Counted from the stretch's first letter, positions 37,244 through 49,596 are shown. The stretch: DNA of 64,000 nt from Anseranas semipalmata (GCA_013399115.1 VXAA01001429.1:124001-188000), one strand, 5' to 3'. Numbers and translations: made by a program. Notes: generated by a model not told the origin, from the letters alone.

Positions 37244-40200
37244 CCAAGTAAATTCTGTCTTATAAAAATCCTCTGATCATGGCAATCTTTGGACCATTTC
37301 ACATGACAATCAGTACAAATATATTCCTTCACACTAGCACTAAGCTTGACCCTCTGTTTCAAAATTCCACATCTATTTTCAAAGAGCTTTTTTAACAGTG
37401 TACATTCAAGCTCTTTTTAAATGAATAAATGCTGGGCATGCTGCACCTCAAGCATATCAAGCTACCAGGTGTGCAACTTCAAAGGAAGTCAAACATTTTG
37501 GGACTATGTTCTGCGGAAGGTCTTCAAAAAAATTAAGTGTGAGCTCCATTCAAAAGCCTGAACAAACTTTTGAATAATGAAATACAGTTTATTACCAGGC
37601 TTACCAAAGGTTGATCAGTATCTCTATAAGCAATTCTTCAATGCCATTTGACTCTTACAAATAACCAAAAATTATCTCAGTTGCTACCTATTAAATTCAT
37701 AAGCAAACATATAATAAATAGATGCATGTTTTAAATGGTTACTTCATTGGAATAATTTATAATGGAAATGATCAGGCAATCCAGTGACTAATTATCACAT
37801 AATTTACTATTTCTGGATCCTGTGATACAGCTGTCATTTAGAAGAGTTCTTAAGATAACTGACTTTTGATTACAGTATTTCCCATAGGCATCTTGTTATG
37901 TCATATAAAGCTGCCATGTGGGTATTTAGGACTTTGTGGTCATCAGTCTCCTGCCTTCATAAATGCCCTCCCCTGCTCTTGAGCACTGCTGTTCTCTGGA
38001 GCAGGTGTTATGGTCCAGAGAACCTGGACCATAATCTGCCAGGAGCCTTCAAAGGCCCTGTCCTAATAGCAGAGCACAGGAAGAATTTAGGAAATGTTAG
38101 TGTTTAGGAAGAAACACTTTAAGCACAGCTTGTGTAACATGGTTTTCATTAACTGGAATATTAAAGCAGCTGGGCTGGCTGTGGGACAGGAGAGCTGCTG
38201 TGCAGGACCCAGATTCCTCAAGCTGACTGCTCTTCTGGGGGTTGATGTATTGTTCCTTTGAAGTCTTCTGAAGTTTTGCTGGTCTTCAGAATAGTTCTTT
38301 AATTTCTATAATTTTTTGAGTTCTTTTATCAGATGTCAGAAATAATTTGTTTTTCATGGCAAGTTTGCATGGTGTACGTCGTTTTGAGGATTTTCTCTCT
38401 GTTTTTTATTAGTTATTAAAACAATTTTGATCATTAGATCAAAATCTGTATGGAGGTAGAAACATATTACTTGGAGGCTAGATATTTAATCAATTTAAAC
38501 CACCTTATAGCTTTTGTGTTAGACTAACAGCTGTCAATGTACCTATCTTAATGTGTTTTGTTTTGTTTTTTCTAACTAAATAACTGGGTATTTCAAAAGC
38601 TTTCAATAGAAGTACTTTTTTTTTTTTCCTGGGCTGTGTTCTAATGTTTTTATAGTCTTGGGAAGTAATTATGTACCTGAATATTGTTAAAATACTGCAT
38701 TAGCACAAGATTTCTGTGTACTGTGCCAACCATGTTGCCTTCCTTTTTTACTCTAGCGTGAGCTCTCCATAGTAATCTCAAATTTAACATTAGAGCTGTC
38801 ATTTCTAAGGCCACTGCTCATTTCTGTTGTATACGTTATGTTGTCCTCTGCATATCAACATTTGATTTACTTTAATTACTAAATTACTAATTATTTGCAA
38901 TTAATTAATAGCTAACATATTTGGTCTCTCATGTTATTAACTTATCTCCAGCCCTTTTCCCTATAAAATTTGTACTTCTCTTCACCAGAATTGGCATTCA
39001 GTTTGTATAGGGGCAAACAAGAAAACAAAGCTTTCCTTGCATTCTGGGTTTGCTTCCTCTAGACTGTTTATCAGACTGGTAACAACTCAGATTGTCCAAT
39101 GTAATGCAAAACAAATAGTCTTAGCCTCGGGAATACAAGGACAGAAATGGATCATTTTACAGATTACTCCTCTCTAATGTGCAAAAACTGTTCTGCTCAC
39201 GGTCTAACGAAAGTAAAGCTTTAAGTGGTTGTGAAATGATCCATGAACTTCAGGCACTTTCCTTTAAGCCAGCTGACATCTGTAAGTTTTAGCCCTTGTG
39301 CAGTATCATCCATCACTGTATTTAATCTTGTACCTGCCAGCTTTTGCTTGTGCTCCTTTCTTCACTGCGAGCACTGAGCATCGATGCCAAGTGCAAGCCA
39401 GTGTGGCAGTCGCCGCAGCAGCCATAACAGTGTGCTGTGAGAATCTCCTGCTTGCGTGTGCATACAGTGCAAGTCTTCTGGTCTCCTGCTTAAATCGTAA
39501 TTAGCTTGGGTTGCTCTATGGAGGACAGTACAATTGTGCCGATGTCACTATATTCAAGCAATAGGGTTACGCATGATGAGGGCTTGTGAAGCAATTGGTC
39601 TGGTTGTGCCTTATTTTTTTCTTAGGTTCCCAAGATAAATGTCTGCCATTCAATTTGCCTTCTTTCCCTTTGCCTTTTTGCCTTCTTTCTCTGGTATATT
39701 ACTTGTTTTCTGACAGTGCATAGATACTGAGTCACAAATCAGGGTGGGATGTTAGATATGTACAGATCTGCCTTGGGTCCTGTATGTTGTGATCTCAGTA
39801 CACAGAGAAGGACTTACTGCCCTTGTTTTACAGAAGGAAGGTCAAGGTATGCTCACCTAAATTCTCCTCTCAAAGATAAACCAGGCCTGTAGGTCCCTAA
39901 TTTTCAACAGTATTTGTGTTCCTAGTGAAAACTCTGCCCCTAGAGATGGCTTGGGCATCCCTTCACATCTGCCATTTACAAATGCCTGAATCCCCAGAGC
40001 ACAGCACTTCTGCAGAAACTGACATTGCCTGAAGCAGGGGCTTACAGTCATCCTGAAGTCCCTCAGGGTGGTACAGAACAGATTTGCCCACTGGCAGTGA
40101 AAGCCAGTAGAGCTGAGTCATGCTAAGCTGTGAGTACCTCTGCCCTTACAAGTCTTGTGTACTTCTCTCTTTAGGATTGTCTAAAACACCTTTAACTTCT

Positions 40201-40965
40201 GTGACAATCATCTGCGATGGGAGCAGAATAGTTTGGAGATGAGACTTCTTATGGGCCATAGGTGTTGTATCCCATTCTGAATTATTGAGTAGCATCAAAA
40301 ACTGGGGTATTCCCAAATGACTGCATGGATTAGAGTACCGGGTGCCCTGGACAACATGCACTCTCATCTTTTCATAGGTGGGTTTTAGATATGTAAATCC
40401 AAAAGAGGACTTCCAGGGTAGGATTCCAGACTGAGGGAGATGCCTGCTTGAATGGAGGGAAGGGCTTACCAATGAGTCATTACCTTGAACCATTGAATTT
40501 CCTTTTCAGCCCACTGTAGCCTTGCCTGTGTCTATGAAAATGGTTGTTCAACCATTGAAATGTCACCCTGAAAGGATTTTGAATGTTACTGAAATTAAAT
40601 GTCTGTGTCAAACCTATGTCATCTGATCATTCAAGTTGCTTTTTATGAATGTGGTAGCCAGGCCGGGGAAAAGTTCAGGTAGATGGATGGTGTGTAGATT
40701 TACTTACAAAATGTGAATAAATTCATGTTTGGTGAATGTGAGTTCACTCAAAGGAGAGAATTCAAAGTGACAGGTAAAGATTTTTTTATATATTCTTACG
40801 ATTAGTGTTTAGGACTTGTTTTCTTTTGCTGTGACAGCCTTTCTTTCACTAGATAAGGGTTGGTTTGTTTAAAAGTCACTGGCTCTGCTAGCCACTTTAT
40901 ATAACTAGCAAGTAATTACAGCAAGAACCTCAAAGTAGTGAGTGACTTCTAGAGCTAATAATAGA

Positions 40966-41043
40966 ATAGTGTAGGGTGAAATGAACTTCTGGAGGTCATC
41001 TAGTCTTTCCACAAAACAGAACTAACATCAAAGTTGGATCATA
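40966..41043 (-). mobile_element. CR1-like 3' end remnant
   Basis: The plus strand reads ATAGAATAGTGTAGGG..GAACTTCTGGAGGTCATCTAG followed by a diverged TTTCCACAAAACAGAAC block. This is the order expected for the reverse complement of a CR1 3' terminus (octamer tail, then the 'ggaggtcatctagtcc' block). It is short and diverged, and ends where a very AT-rich tract begins. Confidence 0.6.
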
Positions 41044-41181
41044 TATTTAAATTATATACAGTTAATTCATTATTTTAAAAGTTTACTATATACAGGTCAT
41101 ACATGTTATATGATATACATATATACATGTTAACTTTATATAGCACATTAATTACATGAAATTATATATATATATATATAT
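41044..41181. repeat. AT-rich tract ending in (TA)n
   Basis: Dense alternation of TATA and ATAT words closing in about nine TA units at 41162-41181. Low-complexity sequence, likely length-variable. Confidence 0.8.
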
Positions 41182-44100
41182 GACTCTGGGCAGAAGTATG
41201 GCATGCTTTCATTGCAAATCCATTTCAAATCCTCTTTTGCTGGGGCTTCCTCATGCTCTTCCAGAGCACCACCTCTGCACAGAAGCTGGAGGGGGGTGAA
41301 ACCTTCCTGTCAACATTGCTGCAGTATGAGCAGTTGCCCAGAGATGGGCGGTCAAATCCAGTTCCCTTCTCGGCCAGAGCCTATGTGGTTATGGCATCCC
41401 TATAAATTGTTTACAGCACAGTGTCACAGCTTTAAGATTTGTTGCTCCTCAGAGCATGAGGGAACACGTAGTCTCACACAAATGATGGCTGTACTAGCAA
41501 GTCGACCTAACAGCTCAAAGGACTTGTTTATTTATTACTTTAAGAGTTATGGGATCAAGAACTGTCCTGACAGATGCACTAAATGAGCAGGATACAGACT
41601 GATGACTTCTGATGCATGCCTTTCTTTAGGGTCATTGAGTCAAGCTGTCCCCTGGAGGGGGACACCACTCTGTCACAAGACTGGCTGTGGGCCTCCCCTG
41701 AGCCCATCTCACAGAGGCATGTTAGGTAAGAGAAGACTAGAGAGCAAGCTGTTAATGGATGTGCAGCTTATGTGCTGCTGTTTGGTTGCTCCTGGTCTGT
41801 AGGGAATTCCCCATGGTTTTAGAAAGGAACTTTGCTTCTGCTCAGGGTTCCAGCACCTCTTTTAAAAGGTGGATATTACTCTGATTTGTCATCAACTGGT
41901 AGGTAGTTGCTGTTCTGTGACCATTTACTGTGCTGGACACTGTAACCCTTCATAGCTCAGCACAAGAGGAATGCCAAGACTTTGGCCTTGGCAGGGTCTT
42001 TGGCATAAGGAAATTACCCAATTTCTTGGTGATGCTGGGGAAGGGAATTTCAGGCTTGTACGCAGAATAATGTAACTAATGAAACAAACTTCCACTATCA
42101 CTGTAATGCATAACTACATTTGGGAGATGTTTTAGTTTTGTATATGGTCCCACTGCATTCCCAATCTGAATTTTGTACTGAGGGTGAAGTTGGAACAAAG
42201 CCAGCAATCTCAAGCAAATCTTAACTACATATGCATGCAGCTGTGATTTAGTGAGGTTTGTGTGATTTTTTTTTTTTTTTTTTGTGGGAACCAAGTATCT
42301 CTTCAGAGGATGTTGGCCCACAGAAATTATATGCAACCTTCTAATGGTGGGAATTTGAAACATTACTGGCTCCCTTTTGGAAAGCATTACTTCTAGAGCA
42401 CAAGGGCATGCATCTTCCAGAATCACCTAGGGTTGATGCAGATCACTTGCTGAGTCATAAGTGTAGATGTTCTTAATTAGAGGCATTTCTTCTGTCTACC
42501 CCTTCTTTTTTATCTCCTTGGTTGGAAAATAAATGGACAAAGCAATGGCGTGAGTTGCCTGAAGCCAAAATGTAGGTGGGTTCTAGAACTAGCAATAGAA
42601 GTCTGCAGTCCTGAATGTCTCTGCTAGGATCAAAACACTTGCCACAGGCCTTTGGAGAAAGATGCACAATTTGAATGGACTTTTGTGGGGTCATTCTGAA
42701 ATGTCATCGGGAAGCTTTTATCTTGGTTTTCATTTCATTGTGAATGAGCAACCTTGTTTTAAAACCTGTTTGCCATTAGTTGTGTTTTCAAAATAGTTGC
42801 ATAGCAAATAGAACAACAGCAAATGGATTTAGCAGCAACCTGTATTAGGGATTGGACTTTCACTGTAATCTCATGAGCCAGATTGAGAGGACTCTCTTGA
42901 AATCACTTGGAATTCTTGTTTTTTTACTGACTGTGAGTTCTATACTGCTACTCTTTGTTGATGATCGTGACAACAGAACAAGTCATTACTTGTGGGTGAT
43001 CACAGGGAGGGCTGGACACTAACAGAATTGACTTGGAGAGTTTGTGGAAACGAGGGCGGCACTACATGTTTTGGTAGCTGCAGTGGCATCCACGCTGCTC
43101 CTCCTAATGTTATACAAATCAGTAGCCCCTTGAATATTAATTTCTGCTAAAAGATCTTGGCACTCACCAAGAAGGCTTTTCAGGAAGGTTTGTCTCCCCT
43201 GGCGAACAATCATTTTCTCTAGTGAACAAACAACATGCAGAACTGCAGGAAATCCATTCTGGGCTGCCCTTACAGCACTCCCCAGCTACAAACTGAGAAT
43301 CGATCCCTGGGCTCTGACTGCTGAGGTAGTGATTCTTGTGAGGTTTAACTAAATTTTGTAGCATTCCTTCAGACACCTCAAGAGAAAGGGAATGAGTACC
43401 TATGGTTGGATCTAAATCATGGGTGAGGATGGCTTTTTAATCCTTTTACAGCATCACAAGTAACAGAGGGATGTTTTAGGTTCATTGTGATTTGTATTTG
43501 TTTTCTCATAGAGGAAAATGAAAGAATGATTTATACCTACAGTAAATTCAGTTTTCTAAGGAAAATGCTGTATTTTCTTTTCCTCTTGAAAGATGTTACC
43601 ATTTCTTGAAGAATGAGACCGTTCCCTTAAGACTTGCATCCCAGCTTTGTAACATACTTACAGAAAATGAATCAAACAACTCCATCAATCATATCCTTAT
43701 TTAGTAGCACCCAACCATTACAATGCTTGTAAAGAAGAGAAAAGGAACAGTAACAACAAATTGTTGGCTTGGCTTTGTTCTAGATGCTGTACAGACCAAA
43801 CAGGGTGTGAAATTACCACTTAATTTTTTTTGATGAAGGCAAAGGCTCATTTTGGTAAATGCTCTCCACTAGCTGTAATGTATTTGCAGAGTGATAAGAG
43901 TGCATTAGTGTCTTCTACATCAGCTTGACCAGTCACTTTGGCTGGTTACTCAACTGGCACAAATTACTGTATTGGAGCCAGGCAAGTTATGCCAGCTGTG
44001 GTGATGTTCTAGCTCAGAATATGTAAATATATCCTGTAAATGCTTCATCTGAGAGGGCTGGGTGAAAGGCATACCAATTATTTTCACTTGCTCATGATAC

Positions 44101-45344
44101 TAGCAAGATATGAGCAATATTGTGCTCCTCTGTTTCGCATTCAGAGTATGAATCTGACTGTACTAGTGTAAACTGGGTATAAATTACTATTTAAACATAA
44201 TGGTCCCATTTAGGCTTTACCCTGAGCATGTGAGGTGACTGCACAGATGCCAGGCCATAAAGAAACATCTGACTCTTTTTCATGTTTGTCTATGGAGTAC
44301 CTAATGTGCTGCTAGAGTTATACAAATAATAAGGAAAAATAAAGACCAGAAGGTACAAGAACCTGAGGCTGAACTGCAAGCACTGGAGATGCCTCATCTG
44401 AAAGGCGGTGAGATTTGGCCACAGAGGGGTAAATAGGGCTTTGAGGTGCAATTCAAATATTTTTCTTCTCTGAGTGTTGTGGGAAAAACACTAACTTCTA
44501 GAGAATTTTATGGTCACTATAGATAAAAATGATGTCTCTATGTTATGATAATGGACTGGAAAAAGAGCTTTTAATACAAGCATGCACCTTTTGGGTTATT
44601 TCCTGGTAAGTAGAAGTTAAACTGTAAATGTTATGAAACACAAAGGTAATGAGAGCTTCAAAACAAAATTGTGCTGCCCATGATGAAAATAGAAAATAGA
44701 GCTCACTTTAAACAAGCTCAGTACCACCTGCCGTTCCAGGAAGTGGTTGTTTGTAATGGTTTTAATATATGCTATATGTAAGGAGAGGAGAAACATTCCC
44801 AAGTAGATGTTTGTAGGAATGTTTTTTCACATCTTGGTTTTACATTTAGGATAGCTTATGAGAAACAGTTATGCTTCGTTAAGAATTGAGAGGGTTGGAG
44901 AAATTGTGGTGTCTGCACAAACGGGGGCATTGGGATCAAGTCAGAGGAAAGTTTTACCTAGACAAACATCCCCTCTTTGGACGTCTCTCTTGCTCCTTTG
45001 GCCTGCCACAACCCTGCAGCCTCTCAAATATGCTCTGCTGTGCCCTGGAAAAGGTGCAACCTCTTTCAGCACAGCCCACCTGGCCATGCATCTCTGCTTA
45101 AATTCCTTTAAGCATAATAAAGAGTAAAAGACATGCATGGTATGAGGACATATTACAAAACAGATGATGTAAGAGTATCTGCTGTCTCTGAGCAAGCAGA
45201 CACTGTCATAATGTCCTGCTGCAAAGTTGTAATTCTGTGGGACCTCACAAATGGTCTTCCTCCACCAAAAAGCTAACAGATAATTAGTGTTCAGATTGCC
45301 TAACTCTTAATTATTTATTCAAGTGATGACCACCTGCTTCTCCC
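41182..45344. other. Unique non-coding stretch
   Basis: No gene recognised. 41203-41586 contains a 127-codon plus frame with no family resemblance. An 18-T run lies at 42266-42283 and creates the lysine-rich part of a 116-codon minus frame, which is therefore discounted. 44858-45195 has overlapping short frames on both strands that shadow one another. Confidence 0.5.
42266..42283. repeat. Poly(T) tract, 18 T
   Basis: Uninterrupted T run. Confidence 0.85.
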
Positions 45345-46147
45345 AGCTTCATTTTTGAGCCTTTGAGGGGCCAGTGCCTTTTGAAAATCAAGAGACTACA
45401 TCAACTTCATTTTCTTTGTTTACATACCTCCTGACATCTTCAAAACCCTCATATATCATGACGTTTCATTCAGAAAGCTGTGCTGATTCTTCTTTGATAT
45501 ACCATTTTACATATGTTCACAAATTCTGTTCTTATGGTTCAAACCACTTAACACAGAAGAAAGGACTGGTGTGGGTTGGATTTTTGTTTGTTTTCGGCTG
45601 GCTGTTTTAATCCTGCCCAATTTTCTATCCATTTTTTGTACCTGGGCAGTTTAAATAAGAAATAATACACTGCACCTACTACTTAAGCTATTTCATGCTT
45701 CATTTCCTTCTGAGCTCTTGGATAAATATTCTCTGGTCCTGATGAACCTTTTTTTATAGTCTCCTCTGAAGTTCAATTGAATGCAGAACCTTTGAGGTAC
45801 TTTCCATTAAAACAAAAATATACGGTGTATGGGGGAGCGTGCTTCTGGTGGGAGAATTTTCTAAACTCTTTCACGCTCACTATGCATAAAAATTAATTTC
45901 ATTTATCTGCTCTGGCCTTATCTTCTCTGAATGATTCTTTTGTGTCTGGACCATTTATTGTACAGGCTCGATGGCAGGCTTTTGATTTTTGACAGTTTTG
46001 TAAAAAGGATTTGTTATTACTTTTTACACATTCTGTAAGTTGTTCCTTCAACTCTTTGGCCTGCCTTGTTGTGTTTTTACTTTTAACTGGCCAGAGTTCA
46101 TTCTAATTCATTTTCCTCATTTGAACATGATGTCAACTTTATAAAGG
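45345..46147 (-). mobile_element. Old CR1-like LINE, reverse-transcriptase region (heavily decayed)
   Basis: No frame is open, but the plus strand follows the reverse complement of an old CR1-like ORF2 over about 800 bases, block by block: GCTGTGCTGATTCTTCTTTGAT near 45478, a block GCAGTTTAAATAAGAAATAAT near 45646, then GAGCTCTTGGATAAATATTCTCTGGTCCTG near 45712-45741 (quoted in part), whose reverse complement decodes to a decayed version of the PGPDGIHPRVL motif at the start of the RT domain. Next come CTCTGGCCTTATCTTC near 45910, GGCAGGCTTTTGATTT near 45971, TTTGGCCTGCC near 46056 and GGCCAGAGTTCATTC near 46089, matching the linker between the endonuclease and RT domains. Order and spacing agree with one element. 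It is far older than the CR1 copies at 7296, 10991 and 32481. Edges are approximate, and 45545-45620 is poorly matched. Confidence 0.62.
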
Positions 46148-47630
46148 TCACCTCCTCACTTCTGAAACCTCATCTAAAACACATGTTGCTGATCAAAGCA
46201 GAGATGCAGCATATTAAAAGCAAAGCCACTGCTGGTCAGTGAAGATTGCTGTATTGGTGAGAGACCCAGACAGAATGGGAGAGCTGTGGGGTGGTCAGTA
46301 AGTAAGGGAGCTTCAACAGGGCTTAGAAAGTAGTTCAAAAGCTTTTCTGTGAATTCCTGCCTGGAAACATGAACATGCTGCTGTTGTTGGTTGTTGTCCT
46401 GAACAGAGTGGGAACAAAAGAATTTGTAAATGAGCAGAATTGCATCAAGCAAATCCCCTGTTCTTCAACTCTTCCTCCTAACGGACTAACCTGAAAATCC
46501 TCAAAACTGGATTATCCATTTGGGTCAAAAAGGAAAATATTAAAACTATTGAGTGATATTAGTACCATATTTAGAGAGATGCCATACATTGCAACTGCAT
46601 GAAGAAATACTGATTTTTGCAATAAGATAATACTAGATCAAGGAGAAAATGCAAGTAAAACAGGATTATGTTGGATTACTATTAATTATGTTAAGAGTAT
46701 TGTTGCTTAGCATGCTGAAAAGTGTTAAAGTAAAGCACACACTCGAACAAGCAGGTTCAGTTCTGATGATTGAAGAATAATTCCAACTGTTTTATTCCAA
46801 AAAATCTAGCAAGAATAATTGACAATAGAGTTAAATTTATTTCATGGAACAAAGTTTGACTAATCTGTGTAGAATTTGTTTTCCCTGTGGACAAAACTCT
46901 TGATATGAGATGGCACTGGTACCTGCAGAATCTACATAAACTTGACTCCACTTAGGAACATGCAGAAAGACATCAAGACTTTAATTTTAAGTATTTTGAG
47001 AACTTGATAACACATACACTTGCGTAGTGGAGATGTGACATTGCCTCACTTTATTCTGATTTTCTTTATTTTTTTTATTGGCAATACCTCTCTATAAGGA
47101 GGGTCTAGCAGATTTCTCTGTTACAGCCAAGTATTTGAGCAAATAATTTCTCTGTGAACACCAAACGGCATAGAAATATTCCATAACTGTGCTGCATGCA
47201 GGGGTTTTATTTTTCACTTTTAACTCCCTACATTATAGCACCTTTAGGTTGGCCAATAAAACTCCCTTTAGTGTATTGTTAGGTGTGATGGGATTTGCAT
47301 AGATTTGAAAATGTCCTTACAATAGTGCTTGGTTTATGACTATGTAAGGTGAATCTTTTCCAATTGCTTTCCTTCATTGTTTGAAAACTAGCACAGACTT
47401 TTTATGGACTACAACTGAAAGTAATAAAACTTTCTGGAATTGCAGCAGTGGCATAAGATGGTAGCTCTACTGTCATATAAAGGGTTGTACAGTTACGTTA
47501 ATTGGTCTCTTTTCCACTACTGTAGAGCCATTCATTTTATAGCTCTACTCCTCACAGCTCCTTGTAGTATCATAGGCCTGGTAGTCTGAGTTGTTGTTTA
47601 TAACACTTTTAAAAAGTTAAAACTTAAAAC
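46148..47630. other. Unique non-coding stretch
   Basis: No gene or repeat recognised. Short frames on the minus strand (46452-46174, 46951-46757) have no family resemblance. The sequence becomes A-rich just before the LTR insertion, with AAAAC at 47626-47630. Confidence 0.5.
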
Positions 47631-47799
47631 TTTATTGGGTTTACGTGGCAAGGGTTTGGTAGCAGGGGACTGCAGGGGTGGCCTCTGTGAGCAGAGCCCA
47701 GCAGCTGCCCCATGTCAGATCAGAGCCAGCTCCAGCTGGCTCCAAGAGGGACCCGCTTCTGGCCAGANAGGGGCTCCAGGCACCACAGCACAAGTTCCC

Positions 47800-48210
47800 C
47801 TGCGGCCTGTGTAGAGGCCCATGGTGGAGCAGGCCGTCCCCCTGCAGCCCATGGGTACCAGACGGAGCAGATCTCCACGCTGCAGCCATGGAGGAGCCCC
47901 CATGGAGCAGGTGGATGTGGCCTGAAGGAGGCTGCGGCCCATGGGAGCCCCCGCAGGAGCAGGCCCCAGGCCGGAGCTGCAGCCTGTGGAGAGGAGCCCA
48001 CGCAGGAGCAGGAGGCCTGGCGGGAGCTGCCGCCCGTGGGGGAGCCATGTTGGAGCAGTTTGGTCCTGAGGGATGGGCCCCGTGGTACGGACCCATATGG
48101 GAGCAGTTCTGGAAGAGCTGCAGCCTGTGGGCAGCCCACGCAGGACCAGCTCGGGAAGGACGGCATCCCGTGGGAGGGACCCCACGTGGAGCAGGGGCTG
48201 AGAGTGACCA
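47800..48210 (+). repeat. GC-rich minisatellite inside the LTR
   Basis: About nine imperfect units of 38-52 bases, each built on GCTGCAGCC-GTGG..GAGCCCACGCAGGAGCAG. Units start near 47800, 47841, 47879, 47931, 47975, 48025, 48075, 48117 and 48162. Several units differ in length by multiples near three, and the GC-rich content keeps four or five frames open on both strands; the resulting 151-186-codon frames are artefacts of this composition and not genes. Confidence 0.8.
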
Positions 48211-48366
48211 TGAAGGAGCGGCGGATACGCGGTGTTAGGGACTGACCGCAGCCCCAATTCCCCTTGCACCACTTGGGGGGAGGATGTAGAAGAGGGTGGA
48301 TGGGGGAAGATGGATGTTTTTAGTTTGCTTGTAGTTTCTCACTGTTCTAGTCAGCTAGTGATAGGT

Positions 48367-48372
48367 AATAAA
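48367..48372 (+). promoter_or_regulatory. LTR polyadenylation signal
   Basis: AATAAA in the position expected near the R region of the LTR, followed by GT/T-rich sequence. It would direct 3' end formation of a retroviral transcript if the LTR were active. Confidence 0.6.
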
Positions 48373-49583
48373 TTATATTAATCTCCCTATGCTGAGTCTG
48401 TTTTGCCCGTGATGGTAATTGGCGGGTGATCTCTCTGTCCAACCCTTGAGACCTTTTCATTGTATTTTCTCCCCCTTTTCCTTTGAGGAAGGGGAACAAA
48501 AGAGTGGTTGTGGTGAAGTTCAGCTGCCCAGCAAGGTAAAACCACCACAAAACCAGAATTCTTTGTTCATTGGTTTGGTGGTGAGAGGAAAAATACAATG
48601 AAAAAAGCTATTGGGCAGCTGGTGATACAAAAGGATTCTTTTGTTCTTGTCAAACTATTATCTGGACCTAGTTCTTCACTAAGTATGTGGTGTCAGGTCC
48701 CCCGTCCACAGGAGAGAAGGTATATCAGTCATAAGGAGCAGTGGAAGAAGCTGGGGACATCTAGTGTGGGGTGGTACCTCTGCTCTGTAAACCCCATGGT
48801 GTACAAGTTTTGTGGCTAATTTGGCAGAAAATTAGCATAACAAAACTCAGTGTGAGACCCTATGGAAGGAGAATGTGATAGTTACTTTAAGCAAAATTAA
48901 GTCCCTTGCACTCAACATATGCCTACGTGGTTTGACCTGGACAAGGGATGTTGGCAGTGGAGTCCTTACCACTCACTCCTCTTACTGTGTGTGCACGCAC
49001 GTGTGCTGCAGCCTTAAGTCTTGGACAGTGTTTCAGTTTCACAGTTCTTCACCTTACCTGTTCTTCATGTAACTTATCAGTAGGTTGACTTCAACCAACT
49101 ATTCTTCCTACCTGGTCATTCGAATGAAATCTCACACAGTGCTCTGTAGCAGTTAACGTGTATCACTGTCTTTCACACTCACACCTTTATTTGTGCTTCA
49201 TTCACACCAATATTAATGTTTGTTATGAATCTCTAACTTGATGAGAGTCATCAGCTATTTCTCAGAATAGGTAGAACTGAAGAAACATGGGACTAACCAA
49301 GCCTTTCCAGAGAAGGGGTACAGAGAAAATAAGGCTAAAAAAAAATCTAATCACTTAACACCCAAGCAGGAATTTACTTAAAGGAAGGGTTACCTCTCTG
49401 AACCTATCTCTGTCAGTACCACTGAAAATTTTGGAAGCAGTCAGCTTGAAGCCCCAGTTTGACATCTCTACTGGGCTTGCAAGCTAGGAGTTCCCCTAAG
49501 AGTGATAGTAAGTGACAGGTAAAGAATGAGTCAAAAATTTACAGAGAAAAATGTAGGCAATCCAGAATGAAAATGAATAAGGT

Positions 49584-49596
49584 GGGGGGGGGGGGG
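49584..49596. repeat. Poly(G) tract, 13 G
   Basis: Uninterrupted G run, prone to sequencing error. Confidence 0.85.

Larger units (their letters stand above)
34816..40965. other. Unique non-coding stretch
   Basis: No gene recognised. Holds the second copy of the 30-base motif (35168-35198), a (CA)n run (35574-35594), a 31-A run (36065-36095), a 14-A run (36413-36426), an A-rich patch (37193-37243) and a compact inverted repeat (38008-38034). The 132-codon plus frame at 35358-35756 runs through the CA repeat and is judged accidental. 38861-38917 is a dense cluster of TAAT/ATTA cores. 39780-39870 has a faint SINE-like block that I could not support. Confidence 0.5.
47631..48549 (+). mobile_element. 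Solo LTR of an avian endogenous retrovirus
   Basis: A sharply bounded GC-rich block of about 919 bases in AT-rich DNA. It opens with a TTTATTGGGTTTA-type edge and closes with GTAAAACCACCACA, which are imperfect inverted copies of each other (expected TG..CA edges, the left one decayed). AAAC flanks both sides (47627-47630 and 48550-48553), a plausible target-site duplication. An AATAAA polyadenylation signal at 48367-48372 precedes a conserved TGTTTTGCCCGTGATGG block that I recognise from avian LTRs. No gag, pol or env sequence and no second LTR is present, so this is a solo LTR left by recombination. I suspect an ERVL-type family but the exact family is uncertain. One N interrupts it at 47768. 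Orientation follows the AATAAA. Confidence 0.75.

Noticed and set aside
39780..39870. Faint SINE-like block (CCCTTGTTTTACAGAAGG).
   Set aside because: Only one short block matches, with no supporting second block in the expected position.
47641..48272. Five overlapping open frames of 151-186 codons on both strands.
   Set aside because: They all lie in the GC-rich minisatellite of the LTR. Lack of AT-rich stop codons and the repeat structure explain them, and none shows a protein family.
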